From Rheinheimera sp. (lineage in GTDB: Bacteria; Pseudomonadota; Gammaproteobacteria; Enterobacterales; Alteromonadaceae), in NCBI RefSeq assembly GCF_020217005.1, contig NZ_JAIWOI010000323.1, positions 1 to 10,000 of the forward strand: a DNA stretch of 10,000 nucleotides, written 5' to 3'. Below are positions 1-5,393 of this stretch, piece by piece. How positions within the stretch are numbered: the first letter of the stretch is position 1; every line of letters starts with the position of its first letter. Under the pieces are notes generated by a model. It saw only the letters and a program-made list of their open reading frames with translations, did no database searches and was not told the DNA's origin. A program made the translations under genes and the position numbers.

Positions 1-435
1 CTGCAACAAGCGCTGGATCTGGTGCGTGGCAGCCATTTGCTGGTCCCCGCTATCAGTCGTTATGGTCATATGCTGGAAGTGCCGGGAGAACGCCGTATTG
101 TCTTTGTTTTGCCTTATCAGGGCAAAACTCTGATAGGTACCACCGAAGTTCGGCAAAATCTGACAGAAGCAATAGAATGCAGTGATGCAGAACAGTCCTA
201 TTTACTGGCCTTATATAACCGTTATTTTGACAACGAATTGAGCGTAGCTGATGTGCTGAGCAAATTCGCCGGGGTCAGGCCTTTATTGGGAGGAAGCGAC
301 AGTGCCAGCACTGCGAGCCGGGAGTATGCTCTGAACTGGCAGCAGCATTTGTTGACAGTATCGGGAGGCAAATGGACCACAGCCAGGGCTTTAGCCCGGA
401 CTGTGGTGGAACATGTGCGGCAAAGGAGCTTATAA
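1..435 (+). CDS. glpD: Glycerol-3-phosphate dehydrogenase-like FAD oxidoreductase, C-terminal part (5' end outside window)
   Basis: Reading frame 1 is open from the first base, so this is the last 144 codons of a longer gene. The family oxidises sn-glycerol 3-phosphate to dihydroxyacetone phosphate with FAD at the inner membrane and passes electrons to quinone. Seen here: RGSHLLVPA (codons 8-16), [18 protein letters not shown], the AGVRPLL segment followed by SREYAL, and SGGKWTT (codons 121-127), which matches the FAD-contacting GGKLTT region of GlpD. The protein stops about 17 residues after that motif, whereas E. coli GlpD (501 aa) continues with a C-terminal helical domain of more than 100 residues, so this is a short form. 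The stop codon overlaps the convergent argA stop. A related GlpD-like dehydrogenase with another substrate cannot be excluded without the N-terminus. Confidence 0.78.
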   Translation: MQQALDLVRGSHLLVPAISRYGHMLEVPGERRIVFVLPYQGKTLIGTTEVRQNLTEAIECSDAEQSYLLALYNRYFDNELSVADVLSKFAGVRPLLGGSDSASTASREYALNWQQHLLTVSGGKWTTARALARTVVEHVRQRSL

Positions 436-1749
436 ATCCAATGCCAGAATTTTTGAGCGGCGCTGGTAGTTATACAGCTGCTGCTTTTTCTGTGGTAAAT
501 CCTGTACTGTCACTAACTCAAAACCATGTTCCTGGAACCAATGGATACTGCGGGTAGTCAGGGCAAATAAGCGGTAGTATTTGCGTTGGCGTGCCAGCTG
601 AATAATGTTTTTCAGCAAGGCGCTGCCGCGATCGGCGTCTCGGTATTGTTCATGCACTGCCAAACAGGCAAATTCACCGACGTTCTCTTCCGGGAAAGGG
701 TAAAGTGCAGCACAACCAATAATTAAACCATCCCGCTCTATCACAACAAACTGGTCTATTTCCATTTCCAGTTGTTCGCGCGAGCGACGCACCAACAAAC
801 CTTGCTGTTCCAGCGGCCGGATTAAATCCAGAATACCGCCTATATCCGTGATGCTGGCAGCACGTAAACGTTCTGCCGCCTCGGTCACAATCTGAGTACC
901 AATACCGTCACGGGAGAATAATTCCTGCAGCATCGCACCATTTTCGTCATAACTGACTAAGTGGCAACGGGGCACTCCGGCCCGACTTGCAGTAATAGCC
1001 GCATGTAAAAAGGCAATGGTCGCGGTGCAGGCATCCTGATCTTTTTCCATTTGCCACATCAAATGTTCGGCATAGTTGGGCATCAGTTCTGCTGTGATAT
1101 CGCCATCTTCACCAACAATACCTCCGACCTCATTAAAACCTATAATTTTTTCCGCTTTGAGTTTAATCGCCACTTGGGTGGCAATTTCCTCCGCTGTCAG
1201 GTTAAAGCTTTCGCCTGTGACGGAAGCCGCTATAGGGCCCATCAGCACTATGCCGTTGTTATCCAACTGACGGCGAATACCTTGTACATCGATACGACGT
1301 ACTCTGCCGCTATGTAAGTAGTCAACGCCATCGTCCACACCCAAAGGCTGTGCTATAACAAAATTACCACTGACTACGTTGATTTGAGCATTGTGCATAG
1401 GGGTATTGCTTAAGCTCATGGATAAACGGGCGGTAATATCGAGTTGCAACGCGCCTGCGACTTGTTTGATCACCCGGAACGAATCGTCGTCTGTCACCCG
1501 GATCCTGTTGTGGTAATCGCAATTTAAACCAGCGCTTTCTAATGCCTTATTAATTTGTGGCCGTGCGCCATAGACTAAGACTATTTTAATGCCCAGCGTA
1601 TTTAGCAAAGCTATATCATTAATAATGCTGCGAAAGCCGGGTTGGTCTATGGCTTCACCCCCCAGCATCACCACAAAGGTTTTGCCACGGTGGGCGTTGA
1701 CATAAGGGGCGGACTGACGAAAGCCATCAACAAGTTCTGTAGTGCGCAC
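430..1749 (-). CDS. argA: Amino-acid N-acetyltransferase (N-acetylglutamate synthase)
   Basis: Makes N-acetylglutamate from glutamate and acetyl-CoA, the first step of arginine synthesis in the cytoplasm. It is the classic fused form. An N-terminal amino-acid-kinase-like domain (about residues 20-285; [16 protein letters not shown] [35 protein letters not shown]) normally carries arginine feedback inhibition. A C-terminal GNAT domain follows (about 298-430; [49 protein letters not shown]). The match to E. coli ArgA (443 aa) runs nearly end to end. I chose the GTG at 1749-1747, giving 439 aa, because homology starts at TELVDGF as in E. coli, whose argA also starts with GTG. The open frame extends to a TTG at 1833, but those 28 codons run through the best promoter and resemble nothing. 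An AAGGA lies 12 nt upstream of the GTG, a longish spacing. The gene overlaps the convergent glpD-like gene by 6 bp. Confidence 0.95.
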   Translation of the reverse strand: MRTTELVDGFRQSAPYVNAHRGKTFVVMLGGEAIDQPGFRSIINDIALLNTLGIKIVLVYGARPQINKALESAGLNCDYHNRIRVTDDDSFRVIKQVAGALQLDITARLSMSLSNTPMHNAQINVVSGNFVIAQPLGVDDGVDYLHSGRVRRIDVQGIRRQLDNNGIVLMGPIAASVTGESFNLTAEEIATQVAIKLKAEKIIGFNEVGGIVGEDGDITAELMPNYAEHLMWQMEKDQDACTATIAFLHAAITASRAGVPRCHLVSYDENGAMLQELFSRDGIGTQIVTEAAERLRAASITDIGGILDLIRPLEQQGLLVRRSREQLEMEIDQFVVIERDGLIIGCAALYPFPEENVGEFACLAVHEQYRDADRGSALLKNIIQLARQRKYYRLFALTTRSIHWFQEHGFELVTVQDLPQKKQQLYNYQRRSKILALDL

Positions 1750-1777
1750 TATGGTTTTGTTTCCTTCTGGCAAAAAC

Positions 1778-1806
1778 AAAATAAGATTAAAGCTGACCTG
1801 TGACAA
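1778..1806 (-). promoter_or_regulatory. Candidate sigma-70 promoter of argA
   Basis: On the minus strand TTGTCA (1806-1801, five of six matches to the -35 consensus) is followed after exactly 17 bp by TATTTT (1783-1778, four of six matches to the -10). Transcription would start near 1771, giving a leader of about 20 nt before the GTG at 1749. The promoter lies inside the open frame that runs upstream to a TTG, which supports the downstream GTG as the start. No experimental evidence. Confidence 0.5.
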
Positions 1807-1864
1807 GAATGCTACAACTGCTGCTGCTTCCAAAAAGCTGCAAAGGCCCTGATGGGTCAGCTGC

Positions 1865-1880
1865 TAAAGCGCGCACTTTA
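1865..1880. promoter_or_regulatory. Near-perfect 16-bp palindrome upstream of argA
   Basis: TAAAGCGCGCACTTTA equals its reverse complement except at one symmetric pair (positions 6 and 11). It lies about 60 bp upstream of the argA -35 candidate and has no T-run behind it in either direction, so it looks more like a protein-binding site or cruciform than a terminator. No regulator is assigned. Confidence 0.3.
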
Positions 1881-1936
1881 AACAATTTTGGATAAATAAC
1901 CAACACATAATTTATGTTGTTTTTTATTCGTGTAAT

Positions 1937-1974
1937 TAGTTGTTAATTATCATATAGTTGAATTTTATTTCTAC
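1937..1974 (-). promoter_or_regulatory. Weak candidate tandem ArgR boxes
   Basis: The known ArgR box is an 18-bp palindrome with TGAAT and ATTCA arms around an A/T centre, usually in pairs 2-3 bp apart. On the minus strand, 1974-1957 reads GTAGAAATAAAATTCAAC, with an intact ATTCA arm, a partial GAA arm and an A/T centre. After 2 bp, 1954-1937 has TATGATAATTAA, one partial arm. In gammaproteobacteria argA is commonly ArgR-repressed, so location fits, but the boxes sit about 130-170 bp upstream of the best promoter and the match is incomplete. AT-richness alone could give such matches. Confidence 0.22.
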
Positions 1975-2045
1975 TTTGGGTTGGGGTGTTTCTGGTTTTT
2001 TATCCTGTTTATTTGAATGAATATGTCTGCAGGTCTAAGGCCCAA

Positions 2046-2855
2046 CTAAAAGTGACAGGCCTGATGCCTTGCCAGTGTTGCAGAGGCGGCCTGACGCATT
2101 AATTGCTGATGTTCTGAGGAGATAGAGAATTCAGCCATGTTGCTCAGGCTATCGGCACTTAGACCTGTAATAGCCTGATAAAACACCAGTGCTGTCAAAA
2201 AAGTACCGTTGACTGAAGCATGGTTACCGTCGGCCTGATGTAATCTGATCTCAGGTGCCAGTTCTGCCATCAGGTCAAAAGCAAGGCCAACCGGAGCTAC
2301 GCAGCTGGGTTCTTGTTTAGCTATAAAGCTATGAATGGCATGTACTCTGGCGGCCTCTTCCGAATTTCCGGCTCGTGGATGTTCGGGAAACAGCAGGGGC
2401 GTGGCTTTGTAATGTTTTACAGTGCTCACCCAATAAAGACTTGCGTCAATAGGGTAGTCAAAAGCACCTGACATGGAGTACTTCTGGCCTTGCAAAATCA
2501 CATGAGTCCAGGTCTCTGAACTCAGCTTGGTCTGGCTGTTGGTATCCTGCAGTCGTTCATCCAGAAATAAGCTATTGGCCGCCACTGCCGCAGTCGCAGA
2601 AATGCCTGGGCGACCAGCCCGGATCAGTTTGACAATCACACCTCCTAAATCGTTCACATACACATGGCTGTTGCCCATTAACAAAATATTGTAGTGATCA
2701 ACATAACGGTTATCAGGTATTGCCAGGCCTTGTGGCGATGGCGCAGGAGGTTGCCGTGGTTCCTGTGGTGATGATCCTCCACCACAGGCAGCCAAAGCTG
2801 TCAGAGTCGTCAGCATAACCACGGAGATAAAGTGATGAGTGTTAAAACTAGCCAT
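2046..2855 (-). CDS. SGNH/GDSL-hydrolase-like lipoprotein of unknown substrate
   Basis: Predicted 269-aa lipoprotein. A hydrophobic signal segment ends in the lipobox LAAC (residues 21-24), followed by GGGSS and a proline-rich linker (about 30-45), as in outer-membrane or periplasm-facing lipoproteins. The rest resembles SGNH-fold esterases. ILLMGNSH (57-64) takes the place of the GDS block with S63 as candidate nucleophile, VILQGQ (119-124) follows the usual second block, and DGNH (209-212) before NGTFLTALVFYQ matches the late Asp-x-x-His block, giving a candidate D209/H212 pair. The start is the ATG at 2855, with AGGAG 8 nt upstream. The frame could run 15 codons further upstream but that would put a non-signal extension before the lipobox. 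Fold is inferred from motifs only. Likely roles are removing acetyl or acyl groups from envelope or extracellular glycans. Probably monocistronic. Confidence 0.75.
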   Translation of the reverse strand: MASFNTHHFISVVMLTTLTALAACGGGSSPQEPRQPPAPSPQGLAIPDNRYVDHYNILLMGNSHVYVNDLGGVIVKLIRAGRPGISATAAVAANSLFLDERLQDTNSQTKLSSETWTHVILQGQKYSMSGAFDYPIDASLYWVSTVKHYKATPLLFPEHPRAGNSEEAARVHAIHSFIAKQEPSCVAPVGLAFDLMAELAPEIRLHQADGNHASVNGTFLTALVFYQAITGLSADSLSNMAEFSISSEHQQLMRQAASATLARHQACHF

Positions 2856-2863
2856 AATCCTTG

Positions 2864-2868
2864 CTCCT
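2864..2868 (-). promoter_or_regulatory. Ribosome binding site fixing the lipoprotein start
   Basis: AGGAG on the minus strand, 8 nt before the ATG at 2855. It favours the start directly before the signal peptide over the upstream alternative at 2900. Confidence 0.75.
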
Positions 2869-2955
2869 GTTACATGGCTGACAAGCTGCAGCCTTGGCAA
2901 GAGTTTGACTTTATTGGGGCAAAAAGCCTTACCTATACAGGATAAATAACGGATG

Positions 2956-2990
2956 AAAAAATGACGTCAGGCCAGCAAGACGCCGGCCTG
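2956..2990 (-). terminator. Intrinsic terminator of the yjfL-ygiB-ygiC operon
   Basis: Reading the minus strand, CAGGCCGGC (2990-2982) can pair with GCTGGCCTG (2976-2968) over nine positions, with one G-T wobble and a five-base loop. Seven bases later comes a run of six T (2961-2956). It begins 11 bp after the ygiC stop. The short spacer between stem and T-run contains part of the palindrome TGACGTCA, so efficiency may be less than ideal. It separates the operon from the downstream lipoprotein gene. Confidence 0.72.
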
Positions 2991-3001
2991 CGCTTATGGA
3001 G

Positions 3002-4153
3002 TTAATCCAGAATAATATGAGGTAAAAAGCGAGAGCTGTCTTTGGTGATTAACGAGTTATCTTCACGAATACCAATACCAGCCGCACTGTTGCCTACCAC
3101 CCAGCTACCAATCATGCTGTAGCTGTCACCAAACTTGGGTAAAGGCTGTAATTTCTGACGAATAAAGGCGGAATCAGCATACGGGCCTGGTTCGCTGATT
3201 TTTTCGCCTGAAGAGGTAACCATCTCCACATTGGCGCCTTCCCTGGAAAACAGCGGTTTACGCACCCAGCCAGCAGCAAAACTTTGGCCAGGCTGTTCGA
3301 AATGACTTTCCAGCAAATTAGGGTGTCCCTGGTATTTTTGCCACAGCAAAGGCAGTATGCCTTTGTTCGATAACAACATTTTCCAGCCTGGTTCCAGCCA
3401 TTGGGTCTGGCTGCTTAAGATGACGGAGGCAAAATCCTCCTGCAGCATAAATTCCCATGGATACAGCTTAAACAGGCCACCTATGGCATACCCCTCCAGG
3501 TCAACCAGTTGACCGCCAGCTTCGCCCAGCTGTTCCAGCTCGATAAAACGACTATCCACACCAGCTTGTCTTGCAATATCCATCAGATACATCACTGTAC
3601 CTTTGTCTTCGATACTGTTAGCAACAGAGGCAAAATACAAAGGATTGGCCAGAGGCAGGTTGGCAAAAGCGGTCTCGAGCTGGTCTTGTAAGGAGTTAAA
3701 CTGATCAGCACCTTGTGGCACTTTGCCGCGCATGATCTGGTCTTCCAACCAAACCCACTGGAAAAAACCTGTTTCAAACAAAGAAGTTGGCGTGTCGTAA
3801 TTCAGTTCCAGTAATTTAGCCGGGCCAGTACCGTCGTAGACCAAATCCAGTCGCCCATATAAAGACGGGGCTTTATTGCGCCAGGAGTTGGCGACAAAGT
3901 CCCAGAATTTTTCCGGTATAGCTAATTGCTGCAGCTTTTCTTCATCGCGAATAACGTCATCTACTAAACCTAAAGCCATTTGATGCAGCTCTTCGGTGGG
4001 TTCTTCTAAATCCTGTTCAATCTGGCGCAGATTAAACTGGTAGTACCCTGTTTCATCCCAATAAGGCTCACCATCAAAGGTATGAAACTCAAAACCTACA
4101 GATTCGGCATAAGAGCGCCAGCCGGGGCGCTCGTCACAAGCTATTTTTTTCAT
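3002..4153 (-). CDS. ygiC: Glutathionylspermidine-synthase-like ATP-grasp ligase (YgiC/YjfC family)
   Basis: A 383-aa protein close in length to E. coli YgiC (386 aa), matching the synthetase half of glutathionylspermidine synthase/amidase without the N-terminal amidase. Visible family blocks: GRLDLVYDG (100-108), LLELNYDTPTSLFE (114-127, the ExNxDTPT block), LEPGWKMLLSNKGILPLLW (253-271), KPLFSREGANV (299-309) and the C-terminal GSWVVGNSAAGIGIRED (349-365) with SSRFLPHI (373-380). Family knowledge: ATP-grasp folds join a carboxylate to an amine through an acyl phosphate. The YgiC/YjfC branch has no established physiological substrate and should not be assumed to make glutathionylspermidine. 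The ATG at 4153 is 6 nt after the ygiB stop with only a weak Shine-Dalgarno, suggesting translational coupling. Last gene of the operon, followed by a terminator. Confidence 0.92.
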   Translation of the reverse strand: MKKIACDERPGWRSYAESVGFEFHTFDGEPYWDETGYYQFNLRQIEQDLEEPTEELHQMALGLVDDVIRDEEKLQQLAIPEKFWDFVANSWRNKAPSLYGRLDLVYDGTGPAKLLELNYDTPTSLFETGFFQWVWLEDQIMRGKVPQGADQFNSLQDQLETAFANLPLANPLYFASVANSIEDKGTVMYLMDIARQAGVDSRFIELEQLGEAGGQLVDLEGYAIGGLFKLYPWEFMLQEDFASVILSSQTQWLEPGWKMLLSNKGILPLLWQKYQGHPNLLESHFEQPGQSFAAGWVRKPLFSREGANVEMVTSSGEKISEPGPYADSAFIRQKLQPLPKFGDSYSMIGSWVVGNSAAGIGIREDNSLITKDSSRFLPHIILD

Positions 4154-4159
4154 GCTGTG

Positions 4160-4777
4160 TTAACCGCCAAAACCTGTGGCAGAAGAACTGGAACGTTTTT
4201 GTGCCTGAGCGCCAAAACCACCCCGATTTACTACGCCTGCTGGCTTAGGCTGCACTGACGAAGGTTTGACATAAGCCGGGCCAACGCCTTTAGCAACTGG
4301 TGTATTGTTAGCGGTGCGGAAGGTACTGCGGTCATCCCTTGATTTGTACAAAGGCTGAGCCTGCACAGGTTGTTTTAGTTGCGAGCCCGAACGATTTAGC
4401 ATTTGACCCGCTAAAAAACCCATCATCATGGGCATAAAAAAGCCACCGCTGGACGCCTGAGCTTGTTGTGGCACTTGTTCTGTACCTGCGGCAGCCGCGG
4501 CCTGAGCCGGTGTTTCGCATTGGCCAACACCAAAGTCTGTTTCACAAGCGGCTTTGTCTGTGTACTTAGGTGCAACCTGGCTGTGCATGGCCAAGGCCTG
4601 GCCTAAATCCGCTTTACATTGTTCAGGATTGTAATACGCAGCACATTGGTCGACAGTCTCAAAAGCCGCAGTTTGCACCGCTTCCTCCTGACCACAGCCT
4701 GCCATTAAAAAGGTGGCAGTAGGCACCATTAACACTAAAGCTGCTTTTTTACTGCGTTTCAGCACTTTTTGTTTCAT
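4160..4777 (-). CDS. ygiB: YgiB-family (DUF1190) lipoprotein
   Basis: A 205-aa protein with a basic N-terminus (KQKVLKRSKKA), a hydrophobic segment and a lipobox-like LMAGC with C28 as the lipidation site. Met rather than Leu sits at -3, a slight deviation. Four further cysteines (C45, C54, C78, C87) lie in the segment with QVAPKYTDKAACETDFGVGQC, matching the same positions in E. coli YgiB, and could form disulphides in the periplasm. After that come an Ala/Gln-rich stretch, the hydrophobic SGGFFMPMMMGFLAGQML (110-127), also found in YgiB, and a Ser/Gly-rich tail ending GFGG. No biochemical function is known for the family. It is a consistent partner of the YgiC-type ligase. The start is secured by AGGAG six nt upstream of the ATG at 4777. 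It lies 27 nt after yjfL and 6 nt before ygiC. Confidence 0.92.
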   Translation of the reverse strand: MKQKVLKRSKKAALVLMVPTATFLMAGCGQEEAVQTAAFETVDQCAAYYNPEQCKADLGQALAMHSQVAPKYTDKAACETDFGVGQCETPAQAAAAAGTEQVPQQAQASSGGFFMPMMMGFLAGQMLNRSGSQLKQPVQAQPLYKSRDDRSTFRTANNTPVAKGVGPAYVKPSSVQPKPAGVVNRGGFGAQAQKRSSSSATGFGG

Positions 4778-4804
4778 CAGTGACTCCTTGAATTATTGTG
4801 CAGG

Positions 4805-5218
4805 TTAATAGGTCATGCTGGCGGCGTTAATTAAGCCAATAGCAATAGAACAACCTGCAGAAAACACACCGGCTGCGACTTCACCTTTGTTAATACGTTC
4901 AGGTAGTTGTTTTAGTGCAAAACGTACGACTGCAAAAGTCAGGACCTGCACTATTAAGGCAATAGCGCCCCAAATGGCGCAGTCAGCTAACGATAAAGAA
5001 TGAGTAATAGCACTGGATAAAGGCAGCGCAAAACCTATTAAAGCACCGGCGAAAGCTATGGCTGCAGCGCTGTTGTTTTCTTTGATCAGGGCGATTTCGT
5101 CCTGTGGTGTGATCCAGGTGTAGAAACGACAAAACAAGGCTATTAATAATATGGCCAGAAAAAAGAAACTGATAAATTCCGGAAAACCAGCCACAGAGGC
5201 TAACAGGGTGTCACTCAT
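4805..5218 (-). CDS. yjfL: DUF350 four-helix inner-membrane protein (YjfL family)
   Basis: A 137-aa integral membrane protein, similar in length to E. coli YjfL (132 aa). Four hydrophobic segments are visible: about residues 14-34, 52-72, 80-102 and 115-133. Short loops carry family-type sequence such as ENNSAAAIAFAGALIGFALPL (48-68) and INKGEVAAGVFSAGCSIAIG (109-128), which repeat one another in pattern and suggest two related hairpins, as in DUF350. The function is unknown. First gene of the operon with ygiB and ygiC. I chose the ATG at 5218 because AAGGA lies 7 nt upstream and homology starts there. The frame is open to a TTG at 5284, but the extra 22 residues lack a ribosome site. Confidence 0.9.
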   Translation of the reverse strand: MSDTLLASVAGFPEFISFFFLAILLIALFCRFYTWITPQDEIALIKENNSAAAIAFAGALIGFALPLSSAITHSLSLADCAIWGAIALIVQVLTFAVVRFALKQLPERINKGEVAAGVFSAGCSIAIGLINAASMTY

Positions 5219-5225
5219 CACAAAA

Positions 5226-5230
5226 TCCTT
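5226..5230 (-). promoter_or_regulatory. Ribosome binding site fixing the yjfL start
   Basis: AAGGA on the minus strand, 7 nt before the ATG at 5218. It rules in the 137-residue form over the longer TTG-initiated frame. Confidence 0.75.
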
Positions 5231-5326
5231 TCGGTAAGTTAGGTCAGCAAGGATGATCCAGAAAAGCCAGCCAAAAGGCAACAACTGAATCCGATACTAT
5301 GTTGACTTAAATCCTTGAACTAACCA

Positions 5327-5356
5327 GTTTTAGGCTATGCTCAATAATAAAGTCAA
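5327..5356 (-). promoter_or_regulatory. Candidate sigma-70 promoter of the yjfL-ygiB-ygiC operon
   Basis: On the minus strand TTGACT (5356-5351, five of six matches) is followed after 18 bp by TAAAAC (5332-5327, four of six). A transcript would carry a leader of about 100 nt before yjfL. The region is shared with the divergent chemoreceptor gene, whose own promoter must overlap it, so the two could influence one another. Confidence 0.4.
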
Positions 5357-5375
5357 AGCACTAAGTTGCTGATCT
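5348..5375 (+). promoter_or_regulatory. Possible sigma-28 (FliA) promoter of the chemoreceptor gene
   Basis: TAAAGTCA (5348-5355) resembles the -35 TAAAGTTT of flagellar sigma-28 promoters (six of eight). GCTGATCT (5368-5375) resembles the -10 GCCGATAA (five of eight), with 12 bp between where 11 is usual. Chemoreceptor genes are often FliA-dependent. Against it, transcription would start at about 5381, within the Shine-Dalgarno at 5380-5384, leaving almost no leader. No strong sigma-70 alternative is seen on this strand: TTGAAC (5315-5320) and TATGCT (5336-5341) are only 15 bp apart. Confidence 0.25.
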
Positions 5376-5379
5376 GTTA

Positions 5380-5384
5380 AGGAG
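5380..5384 (+). promoter_or_regulatory. Ribosome binding site that decides between two chemoreceptor starts
   Basis: AGGAG, part of TTAAGGAG, lies 3 nt before the ATG at 5388 and 9 nt before the in-frame ATG at 5394. Three bases is too tight for normal initiation, so the second ATG is preferred. Confidence 0.65.
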
Positions 5385-5393
5385 TTTATGTCA

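Larger units (their letters stand above)
1750..2045. other. AT-rich intergenic region between the SGNH lipoprotein gene and argA
   Basis: About 300 bp without a supported gene, between the stop of the upstream minus-strand gene and the argA GTG. It contains the argA promoter candidate (1778-1806), a 16-bp near-palindrome (1865-1880), a 6+1+6 inverted repeat ACATAA-T-TTATGT (1905-1917) and weak candidate arginine boxes (1937-1974). The stretch 1881-1975 is markedly AT-rich, which may mark an upstream activating or protein-binding region. I found no convincing intrinsic terminator behind the lipoprotein gene, so read-through into argA is possible. The only short minus-strand ATG frames are a 5-codon and a 14-codon one without a Shine-Dalgarno. 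Confidence 0.6.

Noticed and set aside
372..557. 61-codon plus-strand frame across the end of the glpD-like gene
   Set aside because: It overlaps both the glpD-like gene and argA in other frames, has no ribosome site of its own and resembles no known protein.
1051..1317. Plus-strand frames of 88 and 64 codons inside argA
   Set aside because: Both are antisense to strongly conserved ArgA coding sequence and are shadows of its codon pattern.
1867..1915. Possible 14-codon leader peptide upstream of argA on the minus strand
   Set aside because: It has no Shine-Dalgarno and no arginine codons, and no attenuator hairpin follows it.
1890..2950. The 11-mer GGATAAATAAC occurs at 1890-1900 and at 2940-2950, in two intergenic regions upstream of minus-strand genes
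   Set aside because: AT-rich 11-mers are expected to recur by chance several times in 10 kb, and the flanks do not match.
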